Source of the DNA: Psychromicrobium silvestre
GTDB lineage: Bacteria > Actinomycetota > Actinomycetes > Actinomycetales > Micrococcaceae
Length of the DNA: 64,000 nt
Direction of reading: 5' to 3'
NCBI RefSeq assembly: GCF_013408295.1
Contig: NZ_JACBYQ010000001.1
Span: 620,001-684,000, forward strand
The notes under the pieces were generated by a model. The model worked only from the letters and a program-made list of their open reading frames with translations, was not told where the DNA came from and searched no databases. Position numbers and translations under genes: made by a program. Positions 22,057 through 32,219 of this stretch are shown piece after piece (position 1 is the stretch's first letter; every line of letters starts with the position of its first letter).

Positions 22057-22863
22057 ATGGCTCAACGATCCACCCGTCATGCGGGGAAGCCCGCCGTCGT
22101 GGCGCCCTGGCCGCACCCTAGTGGTGTCAGCAAACCGGAAATTCCTGCCGAATTGGTGCCTCAGCACGTCGCCATCGTGATGGATGGCAACGGCCGCTGG
22201 GCCAATCAACGTGGGCTGACTCGAATAGAGGGCCATAAGGCGGGGGAGCCCGCGCTTTTGGATGTGGTGGCCGGTGCCATTGAGCTGGGGATCAAATACG
22301 TGACGGTCTATGCTTTCTCCACCGAGAACTGGCGTCGTTCCCCCGATGAGGTCCGGTTCCTGATGGGCTTCAACCGTGACGTACTCCGTCGGCAACGAGA
22401 CCAACTGGATGCCTGGGGTGTTCGGGTACGTTGGTCAGGACGACGGCCGCGGCTCTGGGGTTCGGTGATCAAGGAACTGGAAATCGCCCAGGAACGTACC
22501 AAGGACAACGACACCATCACCTTGACCATGTGTGTGAACTACGGTGGCCGAGCCGAACTCGCCGATGCTGTGGCCTCTATTGCCCGCGAGGTCGAGGCGG
22601 GCAGGCTCAAAGCCTCGGCGGTCTCCGAGCGCACCATACAGCGGCATCTCTACCAACCGGACCTGCCCGATGTTGATCTTTTCCTCCGCTCCAGCGGTGA
22701 ACAGAGACTATCGAATTTCGTGCTCTGGCAGAGTGCTTATGCCGAGTTCGTTTTCCTAGATACGCTGTGGCCCGACGTTGACCGCCGCACCCTGTGGCAA
22801 GCTGTAGATGAATACGCCCGACGGGACCGCCGATATGGCGGTGCCGTGGACGCAGCCAAATAG
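22057..22863 (+). CDS. uppS: Isoprenyl transferase (cis-prenyltransferase)
   Basis: This enzyme adds isopentenyl diphosphate units in cis to make the polyprenyl diphosphate carrier of cell-wall synthesis. The 268-residue protein has [12 protein letters not shown] (catalytic Asp), [16 protein letters not shown] and the C-terminal [24 protein letters not shown] 22057 has AAGGAAAAG just upstream; the longer frame beginning inside recO is rejected for lack of family sequence. Confidence 0.95.
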   Translation: MAQRSTRHAGKPAVVAPWPHPSGVSKPEIPAELVPQHVAIVMDGNGRWANQRGLTRIEGHKAGEPALLDVVAGAIELGIKYVTVYAFSTENWRRSPDEVRFLMGFNRDVLRRQRDQLDAWGVRVRWSGRRPRLWGSVIKELEIAQERTKDNDTITLTMCVNYGGRAELADAVASIAREVEAGRLKASAVSERTIQRHLYQPDLPDVDLFLRSSGEQRLSNFVLWQSAYAEFVFLDTLWPDVDRRTLWQAVDEYARRDRRYGGAVDAAK

Positions 22864-22886
22864 CTTTCTGTTTTGAGAAGATCCAA

Positions 22887-23588
22887 TCAGGCCCCGGCGG
22901 CGACCCGTGGACGTGCGGTTTCTTCGCTCAATTTTCCTTGCTGAAGCCTGAAACGGCGCTCGGTTTTCTGAGCCAAACTCCGATCGTGAGTTACCACCAA
23001 AATAGTAGTGTTGTGGTTCCGACTCATCGAGCTCAATAGTTCGATGATGTGTTCCCCGGTCTGCTCATCCAGGTTGCCTGTTGGCTCATCGGCCAGGATG
23101 AGCTTGGGCTCATTGGCCAACGCACGCGCAATGGCAACCCGCTGCTGCTCACCTCCCGAAAGCCTGTTAATACGGCGGGACTGTTTCTCCGGATCCAGCT
23201 GCACCTGCTCCAGAAGGGACCGCGCTCGCTCTAAACGAGCGGACCTTCGCATTCCGGCAAACTCCATCGGCAACATCACGTTGTCTACCGCGGAGAGGTT
23301 GGGAATCAGGTTGAATTGCTGGAAAACGAAGCCGATATCCCGCCGTCGGTATTCGGTGAGTTTACTGGCGGGCAGCCCAGCCAGGCTGACTCCATCCACC
23401 ACGACGTCCCCGCTGGTGGGCTTGTCTAGGGCGCCTAGCAGGGAGAGCAGGGTGCTCTTGCCGCTGCCACTCTTCCCCACGATCGAAGCGAGAGTGCCTC
23501 TTTCTAGTTCGAAGCTCACGCCGTTGACGGGCTTGATGGTGCGGTCACCGGACTTGAACTGGCGGACCAGGTCTTTGACTTCAATCAT
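22887..23588 (-). CDS. ABC transporter ATP-binding protein (MacB/LolD type)
   Basis: The ATPase half of an ABC system of the MacB/FtsE/LolD type, 233 residues. Walker A is VGKSGSGKST, the signature is LSGGEQQRVAIARAL, Walker B is LILADEPTGNLD, and the switch His is in VVTHD. It follows its permease after 2 nt on the minus strand. Such systems are mechanotransducers or exporters for lipids, peptides or antibiotics; the substrate is not visible. Confidence 0.92.
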   Translation of the reverse strand: MIEVKDLVRQFKSGDRTIKPVNGVSFELERGTLASIVGKSGSGKSTLLSLLGALDKPTSGDVVVDGVSLAGLPASKLTEYRRRDIGFVFQQFNLIPNLSAVDNVMLPMEFAGMRRSARLERARSLLEQVQLDPEKQSRRINRLSGGEQQRVAIARALANEPKLILADEPTGNLDEQTGEHIIELLSSMSRNHNTTILVVTHDRSLAQKTERRFRLQQGKLSEETARPRVAAGA

Positions 23589-23590
23589 GG

Positions 23591-24997
23591 CTATTCTCCT
23601 CGAAGGACTTCGATGGGGCGGATGCGGGCTGTCAGGAGCGCCGGTACTAATGCCCCTACGATGGCGACGCCGAAGACTGCGGCGATACCTGCGACGATAA
23701 TGCCGGGGGAGGCGCTAGCCGTTACCGAGGTCAGCAACTGCGAGGCACCCCCGAACGCACCACCGAAACCGCCTCCTCCGCCACCAAAGCCACCGCCGGG
23801 GCCGCGCGTGCCGGTGGCCGCCGTCGAGCTATTGGAGCTGATCAGCGCCGATGCGATGCTGCCGCTGGCAAAAGAAGCAATGGCAGCTCCAATCACGCTG
23901 CCGAGCGCCACCAGAACAAGTGCTTCAAGCACGAACTGCAGACCGATGGTGCGATTGCGGGCACCGATGGCTTTGAGGACCCCGATTTCACGGCGACGTT
24001 CCCGGACCAGCATGACCATGATGAGCAGGATGATTAGACCGGCCGTGGCGAGAGCAGCGATGAAGGCTACTAGCGAAATATTCTTCACGCTGTTCAGCGA
24101 ACTGACCGCGGTCTCAAGGTTCCGCTGGCCTTGTGTTACATCGGCTTTGCTGGTTCCCAACGCCGTTTGAAGCGCGGTCTTAGCGGCATCCACGTTTTCC
24201 ATGCTGTTGACCGTGACTACCATGCTGGAGAGCTCGCCTGGAGTTGCCGCTAGAGCCTGGGCTTCGGCAAGGGTCGTATAGACCGCATTGTTTCCGAAGG
24301 TTGTGCCGGCATCGAAAATGCCCGCTACCGTGAACGTCTTCGTCGCAATGGTGAATGTTGAGCCAACCTTCAGGCTGTTCTTTGTCGCCAGGGTGGTGCC
24401 AACAAGAGCTTTGGTGCTGGCCGCCGTGTAGTTACCCAGGCCGGTGCCGCTGGTAATGTTCAGGGCTTTGCCGGTGGCGTCCACCTCGGCACCAATACCG
24501 GTTGCCGTAATGGGCAGCGAAAACGTCCGAGTGCTTCCGGTATTTCCTGAGCCGTTGCTGCCAGTGGCATTATTACGATTGCCAAGTGTGCCCGCGTCGA
24601 TTGCTGCCTGAAGGTTCGTCGCTACGCTAGTACCGCCGCCAGGTCCGGCTTGCTGCGATGCACCGCCGGATGTTGAGCTTGTGGCTGCGGTCTCGGTACG
24701 CAAGCGAAGCTCCTTGGTTCCCACCACCGAGGCGACGTTCGGTACGGCAGCCGCCGTAACAGCCTCGGCTGCCGTGAGCGGCTCGCCGCCGCCTTCAAAT
24801 CCCTGGCCGCCGGCTGGATCTACGGTCAGTACCGTACCCACCGAGGCGTTGAGCTCCTGGACCTTGCCACCCACGGCCTGGTTGGCCACGAGCATGGCCA
24901 ACGCGAGCCCAATTGCGACCGCCAGCACTGCAACTACGGCAGCGGTTCTTATCTTATTGCGGAATGCGTTGCCTACACTCCGGGTGAGAACACTCAC
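23591..24997 (-). CDS. ABC transporter permease (FtsX/MacB type)
   Basis: A permease of 468 residues with the MacB layout. One N-terminal membrane helix (about 15-38) and a large extracellular domain (about 45-295) come first. Three C-terminal helices follow (about 305-330, 355-385, 430-455). A Gly-rich stretch (GGGFGGGGGGFGG) lies before the last helix, a feature often seen in actinobacterial members and likely an extracellular loop. GTG 24997 has AAAGGAGAAG directly before it. The ATPase gene follows in the same operon. Confidence 0.88.
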   Translation of the reverse strand: MSVLTRSVGNAFRNKIRTAAVVAVLAVAIGLALAMLVANQAVGGKVQELNASVGTVLTVDPAGGQGFEGGGEPLTAAEAVTAAAVPNVASVVGTKELRLRTETAATSSTSGGASQQAGPGGGTSVATNLQAAIDAGTLGNRNNATGSNGSGNTGSTRTFSLPITATGIGAEVDATGKALNITSGTGLGNYTAASTKALVGTTLATKNSLKVGSTFTIATKTFTVAGIFDAGTTFGNNAVYTTLAEAQALAATPGELSSMVVTVNSMENVDAAKTALQTALGTSKADVTQGQRNLETAVSSLNSVKNISLVAFIAALATAGLIILLIMVMLVRERRREIGVLKAIGARNRTIGLQFVLEALVLVALGSVIGAAIASFASGSIASALISSNSSTAATGTRGPGGGFGGGGGGFGGAFGGASQLLTSVTASASPGIIVAGIAAVFGVAIVGALVPALLTARIRPIEVLRGE

Positions 24998-25136
24998 GCT
25001 TCTCCTTTTAGACCTGGTCCGTCCCAGCGACGTACCTACCGTCTAAGGATGCGCAACGCCGCTGTGCGACCGCGCGGCTAGGGCTATGTGGGGCCTGTAA
25101 AGCACTGCCCGACGGCGGTCTAAGGCGGAAAACTAG

Positions 25137-26186
25137 CTACAGTGCGCTAGCCCCGTAAGCCCGCATCCAATGTCCCAAATCGGCATAGGCGGTCAACCGC
25201 ACCGACTCGCGGGAGAGGAAAACATCGTGCAGTCCGCCTGAATAGCGATTTACCATTACCCGGCTGCCGATCTGCAGGCCTAGCCGAGCCATCTGATTCA
25301 CATCGATGACGGCGTCCACTCCCTGCATCTGTTCGGTCCAGTCCGCCTGGATCAGGGTTCGTTCCGAAAGCAGCATCAGGATGGGCACATCGATCTTAAG
25401 ACCACGCGAGACCTGAGCATGACCATTGAGTACGGCTTTGATCCATCCCGCGCGGAAGGGGAAAGAATTGGCCGGCCGCCAACGCGGATCCAGATCCCAT
25501 TCACCATGTGCGGTGCTGCTCACCGACTGCCAATAGGCCGTCATATCCGGGTGATTGAAAATCCGGCGTGGATCTGCCCGGACAAAGGGATCCACCAGAT
25601 GGGTGGCAATCTGACGCAGGAATCTACTGCCTTGCAGCTCGAGCCACGGGCCATTGAGGATCAGTGAGGAAAGCACCCCGGGATGCCGATCCGCCCAGAG
25701 GCAGCCGATCAACCCACCCAGCGAATGAGCCAGCAAGTGCACCCGATGATCGGGACCCACATCATTGGCAATGGCTTTCAGAGCCGCGGCAAGATCCTCA
25801 TCATAGATCTCCAAATCCTCGGCGAATCCCTCGGACTGTCCCGGGCGCAGGCTGCGCCCATACTTCCTTAAGTCGAGCGCATAGAAAGAAATACCACGAT
25901 TGGTAAAGAACTCCGCTAATTCGGTCTGGAAAAAGTAATCTGCCCAGCCGTGCAGATATAGCACCACCTCGCGTGGCACCCGCGGCTCCGGTCCTTTGAG
26001 TTCGACAACGCGCTGCCACCAGGACCTATCCGGCATCAGTCGGGAACGCCCTCGCCGGTGCCGAATCAGAGTGGCAACTACTGCTCCTTCCTCGTCGGTG
26101 CCGAGGTCGAGCGTCTGTTTTTGATACTCAGGACCTAGGTAATCTTGTTCCCATCGCGCTCGGGTGGAGGTTTCCGCCGTCGTCAT
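25137..26186 (-). CDS. Alpha/beta hydrolase (lysophospholipase-like), copy 2
   Basis: A serine hydrolase of 349 residues: oxyanion-loop segment VLYLHGWADYFF, nucleophile elbow LLAHSLGGLIG, and a late HDVFLS likely holding the catalytic His. ATG 26186 overlaps the stop codon of the upstream hydrolase gene by 4 nt (ATGA), which fixes the start; the frame continues upstream only as read-through. It is clearly paralogous to the upstream gene (shared TELAEFF, FYALDL, GRSLR). The substrate is probably a lysophospholipid or acylglycerol by family, not proven. Confidence 0.85.
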   Translation of the reverse strand: MTTAETSTRARWEQDYLGPEYQKQTLDLGTDEEGAVVATLIRHRRGRSRLMPDRSWWQRVVELKGPEPRVPREVVLYLHGWADYFFQTELAEFFTNRGISFYALDLRKYGRSLRPGQSEGFAEDLEIYDEDLAAALKAIANDVGPDHRVHLLAHSLGGLIGCLWADRHPGVLSSLILNGPWLELQGSRFLRQIATHLVDPFVRADPRRIFNHPDMTAYWQSVSSTAHGEWDLDPRWRPANSFPFRAGWIKAVLNGHAQVSRGLKIDVPILMLLSERTLIQADWTEQMQGVDAVIDVNQMARLGLQIGSRVMVNRYSGGLHDVFLSRESVRLTAYADLGHWMRAYGASAL

Positions 26187-27265
26187 TCCGCCTCGGTTCT
26201 GGATCGTTTGTCCGGAGAGTCGCTGAGCATATAACCAAGTAACCATCGTTGCAGCCGCGCATAGGCCTGTTCTCGCACAACCTTTTCCGAGAGCAGCACA
26301 TCGTGCAGACCGCCGTCGACCTTCTCGATCGTCACACTCTCACCAAGCGTGATAGCTCTGGCCGCCATGGTCTGAATATCCAGCACCGCATCGGCGCTGC
26401 GCATCCCCTCACGCCATCGCGGTCCGTTCAAGCTTCGCGCGCTCATCATCACCAGAATAGGCACAGGAATCTTCAATCCGCGAGCTACTTGGGCTTGTCC
26501 GGCCAGAATCGCGCTCATCCAGCCCCAGCGCATCGGAAAGGCCAAGGGCGGGCGCAGATTGTCGTCGAGGTCCCATTCTCCCTCCGCCTGGGAGGAGATT
26601 GAACGCCAGTAGAAATCTCGCTCGGGCAGCTTGATCTTGCTATGTGGCCACCAGCGTGCCATCGGCTCCACCATTGAATACATGCCGTGCCGGACGAAGG
26701 AACTGCCATGCATTTCGAGCCAAGGACTGTTCAGAATCAGGTGACTCACCGTCTCCGGAAAACGGCTGGTCCAGAGCGCGGCAACCAGGCCACCGGTGGA
26801 ATGTCCCATCAGAGCCACCCGCGGGGCCTCTAGGCCGTCATGCTGTCGCAGATCATCGACGACGGCGTCCAGCGCGGTGCGCAGTTCGGTATCGTAATCC
26901 TCCAGGTCACCGACGAAACCGCCCAGGCTCCCGGTGCGCAGGCTACGACCGTGATTATGCAGGTCCAAAGCATAGAAGGCCACGCCGAGGTCGGTAAAGA
27001 ACTCCGCCAACTCGGTATTGAAGAAATAATCGCTCCAACCGTGGATGAAAAGTACGGCCTGCCCCGGCACCTTGGAGCGTCCTTCCGGCAGGTGCCGGAT
27101 CAGGGTGGCCACTTCCTTCCCGCCACCGGCATTCCCGCTGTCGGCTCCGCCGTTGGGCCTTCCACTGTTGACTTTTTCGCCAGTGGCTCGGCCGGCTGCA
27201 AGCTCGGTCGATTCATAACCTTTGCCGAGGACATCGGGCTTCCAGTTTCGTGCTGTCATCAACAC
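26183..27265 (-). CDS. Alpha/beta hydrolase (lysophospholipase-like), copy 1
   Basis: A serine hydrolase of about 360 residues with VLFIHGWSDYFFNTELAEFF, nucleophile LMGHSTGGLVA and C-terminal GGLHDVLLS. It is a tandem paralogue of the next gene, with an extra low-complexity insertion near residues 30-50 (GGADSGNAGGGK). It starts at GTG 27265 or ATG 27259, within a few bases of the stop of the FAD dehydrogenase gene, so the three genes look like one operon. Confidence 0.85.
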   Translation of the reverse strand: MLMTARNWKPDVLGKGYESTELAAGRATGEKVNSGRPNGGADSGNAGGGKEVATLIRHLPEGRSKVPGQAVLFIHGWSDYFFNTELAEFFTDLGVAFYALDLHNHGRSLRTGSLGGFVGDLEDYDTELRTALDAVVDDLRQHDGLEAPRVALMGHSTGGLVAALWTSRFPETVSHLILNSPWLEMHGSSFVRHGMYSMVEPMARWWPHSKIKLPERDFYWRSISSQAEGEWDLDDNLRPPLAFPMRWGWMSAILAGQAQVARGLKIPVPILVMMSARSLNGPRWREGMRSADAVLDIQTMAARAITLGESVTIEKVDGGLHDVLLSEKVVREQAYARLQRWLLGYMLSDSPDKRSRTEAE

Positions 27266-27266
27266 A

Positions 27267-28925
27267 TCACCCGCAAGCCTGCGCAGCCGCCCGCCCGGCC
27301 GTCCGTCCGGAGAAGAGACAACCGCCTAAGAAGGTACCTTCCAGCGCACGGTAACCATGTACGCCGCCGCCACCGAACCCAGCGGCTTCGCCCGCCGCGT
27401 ACAGTCCCTCGATCGGATCGCCATCGTTACCAATCACTTGACCGGCCAGATTAGTTTGGATTCCGCCAAGCGATTTACGGGTCAGCAGGGATAGTCGCAC
27501 GGCAATGAGCGGGCCGTGTTCTTTGCCAAGCATCTGGTGCGGCGGAACCACCCGCATGATCTTGTCGGTGGCGAAACGCCGAGCCTCCCGAATCGCATTC
27601 AGCTGCATGTCCTTACCCAGGCCGCTCGCCACCTGACGGTCCCGCGCTTCGATCAGCTCCCGCAAGGCAACGCCATCGATTAGCTCCTGACCGATCAACT
27701 CGTTCATCTTCCGGGCCAGCTCTTCCGGGCTTGCGGCCTGCAGGAAATCTACGCCATGATCCAGGAAGGCTTGCACCGGCCCGGGTACCCCGGCTAACGC
27801 CCGCCTGGCCAGCGCCGGAATATCTTTACCGGTCAGATCTGGATTCTGTTCGGAGCCGGAAAGCGCGAATTCCTTGCCGATGATGGTCTTATTGAGCACG
27901 AACCAGGAATGCTGATGGCCGCTGGCCACGATGTGCCGCACCGCGCCAAGAGAATCGAAGCCCGGGAAAAGCGGCGTCGGCAGGCGCTGACCTTCGGCAT
28001 CGAGCCAGAGCGAGGAGGGTCCGGGCAGAATCCTAATGCCGTGCTTCGGCCAGACCGGGTCCCAATTATGAATGCCTTCGGGGTAGTGCCACATTCGGTC
28101 GGTATTGATCAGGCTGCCTCCGCTGGCCTGTACTGCATCCTGAAATATCCCGTCCACCGAGGCCGGAACCCCGGAGATTAACTCTTCCGGTGCCGCACCA
28201 CCTGGCCATTGCTCACGTACTTTCTGATGATTGCCGCCAATACCTCCTGTGGTCACCAGCACAGCCTGGGCGGAGAACTCGAATTCTCCTTGCACCACTC
28301 GGCTGCTCTGTTCACCACGAGCCGCCGTGGATGGTTCCAGAATCTCGCCACGCACACCGGTGATCCGGCCCGCCGTCGTGACTAACTCAGTGGCCCGGTG
28401 GCGGTAGCGAATCTCAATCCGCCCGGCAGATACTCCTTCGGCTACCTTTGCCAGGAACGGAGCTAAAATTCCTGGACCGGTTCCCCAGGTGACGTGGAAG
28501 CGAGGTACCGAATTTCCGTGTCCTTGGCCGTCATAACCACCGCGCTCGGCCCATTGCACCAGGGGGAAAAACCGCACTCCCAGCCGGTGCAGCCAATCTC
28601 GTTTCTCGGTGGCGGCAAAATGCACATAAGCCTTAGCCCACTCACGAGGCCAGTAGTCTTCGGCGCGATCGAAGGCGGCACTGCCAAACCAATCGGCTAG
28701 GGCAAGTTCTTCGCTGTCCTTGACCCCTAATCGGCGTTGCTCGGGGGAGTCCACCAAGAACATTCCGCCGAAGGACCAGAAAGCCTGCCCGCCGAGTGAG
28801 GCCTGCGGTTCTTGATCGAGTAAAAGCACCCGGCGACCGGCATGATAGGCCTCGGAAGCCGCCACCAGCCCGGCCAGTCCGGCGCCTATCACAATAAGAT
28901 CCGTTGAGTCTGCGCTGAGTGCCAT
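27267..28925 (-). CDS. FAD-binding dehydrogenase (fumarate reductase/KstD-like)
   Basis: A flavoprotein of 552 residues in the fumarate reductase/ketosteroid dehydrogenase superfamily. The dinucleotide-binding motif VIGAGLAGLVAASEAYHAG is at the N-terminus, and a C-terminal GLYAAGEAAGFGGGGVHGYRALEGT binds FAD. Actinobacteria carry many such proteins, annotated only as FAD-binding dehydrogenases; the substrate is unknown. It heads an apparent operon with two hydrolases, which could act on the same ester or lipid-like compound; that link is inference. Confidence 0.88.
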   Translation of the reverse strand: MALSADSTDLIVIGAGLAGLVAASEAYHAGRRVLLLDQEPQASLGGQAFWSFGGMFLVDSPEQRRLGVKDSEELALADWFGSAAFDRAEDYWPREWAKAYVHFAATEKRDWLHRLGVRFFPLVQWAERGGYDGQGHGNSVPRFHVTWGTGPGILAPFLAKVAEGVSAGRIEIRYRHRATELVTTAGRITGVRGEILEPSTAARGEQSSRVVQGEFEFSAQAVLVTTGGIGGNHQKVREQWPGGAAPEELISGVPASVDGIFQDAVQASGGSLINTDRMWHYPEGIHNWDPVWPKHGIRILPGPSSLWLDAEGQRLPTPLFPGFDSLGAVRHIVASGHQHSWFVLNKTIIGKEFALSGSEQNPDLTGKDIPALARRALAGVPGPVQAFLDHGVDFLQAASPEELARKMNELIGQELIDGVALRELIEARDRQVASGLGKDMQLNAIREARRFATDKIMRVVPPHQMLGKEHGPLIAVRLSLLTRKSLGGIQTNLAGQVIGNDGDPIEGLYAAGEAAGFGGGGVHGYRALEGTFLGGCLFSGRTAGRAAAQACG

Positions 28926-28979
28926 ATTTCATGCTAACCCCGGGCTTCGGTTTGGACTTGCAGCCCTGGGGCAAGGAAA

Positions 28980-30068
28980 ATGAAAGCCATGCGCTTCTAT
29001 CCCACCTTCTTTCGCCTGGTCTTCTCCGGAATGGACGCGGAACGCGCACACCGGATTGGTTTTAGCTTGATCCGGATGGCAGATACCTTTGGCGCCGGGA
29101 TTGTGCTGCGCCCGTTTTGCAGGCCCGCGAAAGAGCTTCGGGTGCAGGCTTTGGGCCGCACCTTCCCCTCGCCCTTCGGATTGGCTGCCGGATTCGATAA
29201 GGAGGGTCATGGCGTAGCCGCTTTGGCCAATCTCGGCTTCGGCCACATCGAGGTAGGCACCATCACTGGCCAGGCGCAGCCCGGAAATCCTCGGCCCCGG
29301 CTATTCCGGCTGGTTGAGGACCGCGCGCTGATCAATCGGATGGGATTCAATAACGACGGCGCAGCAACCGTAGCGCCCCGGCTCAGCAAGGCTCGGGGTG
29401 TCCTAGAGCGGCGCTACCAGCGGGCTCGGCCGGTTGTCGGGGTCAATATTGGCAAGACCAAGAAGGTTGATCTTGCCGAGGCGGTGGAGGACTATCTGGT
29501 CAGTACCCGGGAATTGGCCGCCCAGGCCGATTACCTGGTGGTCAACGTCTCCTCCCCGAATACTCCCGGTCTGCGGCTTTTGCAAGATGTCCGTTCGCTG
29601 CGGCCGCTGCTGATCAGGGTGCGCAGAACCGCGGAGGAAGCCGCCGGTCATAGGGTGCCGCTTTTGGTCAAGATCGCTCCTGATCTGAGCGATCAGGACA
29701 TTGATGCCGTTACCGAGTTGGCCCTCGAAGTCGGTCTGGACGGGATTATCTGCACCAACACCACAATTGTGCGGGATGGTTTGCGGACAGATCCCGAGCA
29801 GGTCATGAAGTACGGCGTTGGCGGTCTCTCCGGAGTGCCGCTCAAGCAGCGCTCGCTCGAGGTGTTGCGCAGGGTCCGCCAGAAGGCGGGGGAGTCTCTG
29901 ACCCTAATCTCGGTGGGCGGGGTGGAAAATGCAGCCGATGTACGGGAGCGGCTCGACGCTGGGGCAACGCTGGTGCAGGGATACACTGCTTTTCTCTACG
30001 AGGGGCCCTTCTGGGCGGCTCGCATTAATCGGGAACTTGCCCGCGAGCTATCCCGGCCGAAGAACTAG
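28980..30068 (+). CDS. pyrD: Dihydroorotate dehydrogenase (quinone)
   Basis: Class 2 PyrD oxidises dihydroorotate to orotate and passes electrons to menaquinone in the membrane. The 362-residue protein has the N-terminal amphipathic quinone region ([12 protein letters not shown]), [36 protein letters not shown] with the catalytic Ser, and [10 protein letters not shown]. Start 28980 follows AAGGAA closely; ATG 28989 is an alternative. It diverges from the FAD dehydrogenase gene and ends 3 nt from the convergent DUF3043 gene. Confidence 0.95.
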   Translation: MKAMRFYPTFFRLVFSGMDAERAHRIGFSLIRMADTFGAGIVLRPFCRPAKELRVQALGRTFPSPFGLAAGFDKEGHGVAALANLGFGHIEVGTITGQAQPGNPRPRLFRLVEDRALINRMGFNNDGAATVAPRLSKARGVLERRYQRARPVVGVNIGKTKKVDLAEAVEDYLVSTRELAAQADYLVVNVSSPNTPGLRLLQDVRSLRPLLIRVRRTAEEAAGHRVPLLVKIAPDLSDQDIDAVTELALEVGLDGIICTNTTIVRDGLRTDPEQVMKYGVGGLSGVPLKQRSLEVLRRVRQKAGESLTLISVGGVENAADVRERLDAGATLVQGYTAFLYEGPFWAARINRELARELSRPKN

Positions 30069-30071
30069 GCC

Positions 30072-30662
30072 TTAGCCCAGTTTCTCACCGCGCTTGACCT
30101 GGGGCTTAGGCAGTCGCAGCCGACGGAATTGAAGCGAGCGCATCGTCCCATACCAAACCACACCGGCCTCGGCCGAGCCGAATTTGGCGATCAGCTGCTT
30201 CTTCAAGCGCCGACCGAGCAGGATCGAATCGACCACCACGGCGAGCACCAGAACCCAGAACACGATGAAGGTCCAAGACACTACGGTGGCGTCCGGGAAG
30301 AACAGGCTGAGTACCACAATGGCCAGCGCGATAAACATCACGAACTCGCCGATGCTGGTGCGGACGTCAATAAAATCACGGGCAAAACGCTTCTGCGGGC
30401 CCTTATCGCGCAAGGGGAGGTAGCGCTCATCGCCGGTATCTAGGGCAGCCCGGGTCTTTAGCTGAGCCTCGCGGCGAGCATCCCGGTCAGCAACTTTCGC
30501 CGCTGAACGGTCGTTAGGGACCAGCGGACGCTTGCGCGCGGCTTCCTGCTCCTTGCGGCTAGGCGTCGGAACACCCTTGCCAACGCGAGGGGCATCGTCC
30601 TCGGCTGATACAGCCGTGGATTCCGCAGCATTCTGGGTTGCTTCTTTGTTTCTTCCAAACAC
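30072..30662 (-). CDS. DUF3043 membrane protein
   Basis: An actinobacterial DUF3043 protein of 196 residues. It has a long charged N-terminal region (VFGRNKEATQ, then KGVPTPSRKEQEAARKRPLVP), the segment RYLPLRDKGPQKRFARDFID, two membrane helices (about 115-135 and 140-160) and a basic tail. GTG 30662 gives the typical MFGRxKE start; AGGAG is only 1 nt before it, so the start is likely but not certain. The function is unknown. It diverges from the M20 peptidase gene. Confidence 0.82.
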   Translation of the reverse strand: MFGRNKEATQNAAESTAVSAEDDAPRVGKGVPTPSRKEQEAARKRPLVPNDRSAAKVADRDARREAQLKTRAALDTGDERYLPLRDKGPQKRFARDFIDVRTSIGEFVMFIALAIVVLSLFFPDATVVSWTFIVFWVLVLAVVVDSILLGRRLKKQLIAKFGSAEAGVVWYGTMRSLQFRRLRLPKPQVKRGEKLG

Positions 30663-30726
30663 ACTCCTAGGATACCCGCAATAGTGCTCCTTGGACTCAC
30701 GGAGGGCTGCAGGTAAGGTTCGAAAT

Positions 30727-32154
30727 ATGACCAGCACCCCATTTTCTGACCACCTCAGTGCAGCCCAAGGCGTCGAACCGGATGGCGACACCATCGAAGC
30801 GCTCCGAACAGCCGTTCACACAGATTTCCCGCAGACCGTGGAGCAATTGATCGAATTGGCGAAAATTCCGGGCATTGCCTGGGCTGCTTTCGACCCTCAG
30901 CAGCTCGACCGTAGCGCTGAGGCGGTGGCTGAATTGATCAACCAGCTGGGACTCGACGACATTCAAATCCTGCGGCTGAACAAGTCCGATGGCACTCCCG
31001 GTGGTCCTGCTGTGGTGGCTCGCAAGATCGCGGCACCCGGTAACCCCACCATTCTGCTTTACGCGCACCACGATGTGCAGCCGCCGGGGGAGGAAGCCTT
31101 ATGGAATTCCTCCCCGTTTATCCCGGTAGAAAAGGACGGCAGACTATGGGGGCGCGGTGTTGCCGACGATAAGGCGGGCGTAATGGCACATATCGCTTCG
31201 CTGCGCGCGGTGGCAAAGGTCCTTGGTGATGACTTTGGCCTTGGCGTCACCTTGTTCATCGAGGGAGAAGAAGAAGCCGGTTCGCCGACTTTCCATGACT
31301 TCCTCAACACCTATCAGGATCTGCTCCGTGCCGATGTGATTGTGGTGGCCGACTCCGGAAACTGGAAAGTTGGCGTACCGGCTCTGACCACCAGCCTGCG
31401 TGGATTGGTCGATGGCAGCATCGAGGTAAGGGTACTGGAGCATGCTGTGCACTCCGGGATGTTCGGCGGCCCCGTACTGGACGCTCCCACCCAGTTGGCG
31501 AGGCTGATCTCAACTTTCCATCACGACGACGGCTCGGTCGCCATCGAGGGTCTGCATATCGCCGAAGAACCGAGTATTGACTACCCCGAAGCGGATTTCC
31601 GTGCGGACGCTTCGTTATTGGACGGCCTCGCCTTGGCCGGTAGCGGCAGCATCTCCGGTCGGCTCTGGTCCAAACCGGCGCTGTCCATTATTGGTATCGA
31701 CGCCCCCGCCGTAGCGGTGAGCTCGAATACCATCCAGCCCAGTGCCACCGCCAAATTCAGTCTCCGACTAGCTCCCGGCCAGGACCCTTCCGCGGCGATG
31801 GACGCCGTCGCCCGCCATATCGAAAAGCACAGTCCGAAGACTGCCCAGGTAGTCTTCACGCCGGGGGAGCAGGGCAATGCCTTTGCCACCGATACCTCGG
31901 CTTCCGCCGCCCAAGCCATGCTCTGGGCGCTCGGCACCTCCTGGGGCGTAACACCGGTGGAATCCGGAATGGGCGGGTCCATTCCGTTCATTGCGGACCT
32001 CACCGAGCTCTTCCCAGCCGCGCAGATCCTGATCACCGGCGTCGAGGATCCGGATTCCCGGGCGCATAGCGCCAATGAATCGCTACACCTGGCCGAATTT
32101 GAAAAAGCAGTGCTTGCCGAGGCACTGCTACTTAGCACTCTGAACCTTAAGTGA
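30727..32154 (+). CDS. M20-family dipeptidase
   Basis: A zinc-dependent M20 peptidase of 475 residues. Metal ligands lie in YAHHDVQP, GRGVADDKAG, EGEEEAGS and near the C-terminus in SRAHSANESLH. An inserted dimerisation domain lies in the middle (HSGMFGGPVLDAP). ATG 30727 has an AAGG site 9 nt upstream, and the longer TTG frame is rejected. It probably hydrolyses dipeptides (carnosinase-like); exact specificity is unknown. Confidence 0.92.
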   Translation: MTSTPFSDHLSAAQGVEPDGDTIEALRTAVHTDFPQTVEQLIELAKIPGIAWAAFDPQQLDRSAEAVAELINQLGLDDIQILRLNKSDGTPGGPAVVARKIAAPGNPTILLYAHHDVQPPGEEALWNSSPFIPVEKDGRLWGRGVADDKAGVMAHIASLRAVAKVLGDDFGLGVTLFIEGEEEAGSPTFHDFLNTYQDLLRADVIVVADSGNWKVGVPALTTSLRGLVDGSIEVRVLEHAVHSGMFGGPVLDAPTQLARLISTFHHDDGSVAIEGLHIAEEPSIDYPEADFRADASLLDGLALAGSGSISGRLWSKPALSIIGIDAPAVAVSSNTIQPSATAKFSLRLAPGQDPSAAMDAVARHIEKHSPKTAQVVFTPGEQGNAFATDTSASAAQAMLWALGTSWGVTPVESGMGGSIPFIADLTELFPAAQILITGVEDPDSRAHSANESLHLAEFEKAVLAEALLLSTLNLK

Positions 32155-32219
32155 CATTGAACCGATGCTGAACTGAAGCCGAGGGGAACAACCGGGCGGA
32201 TCGGGCGGTTGGAGGTATT

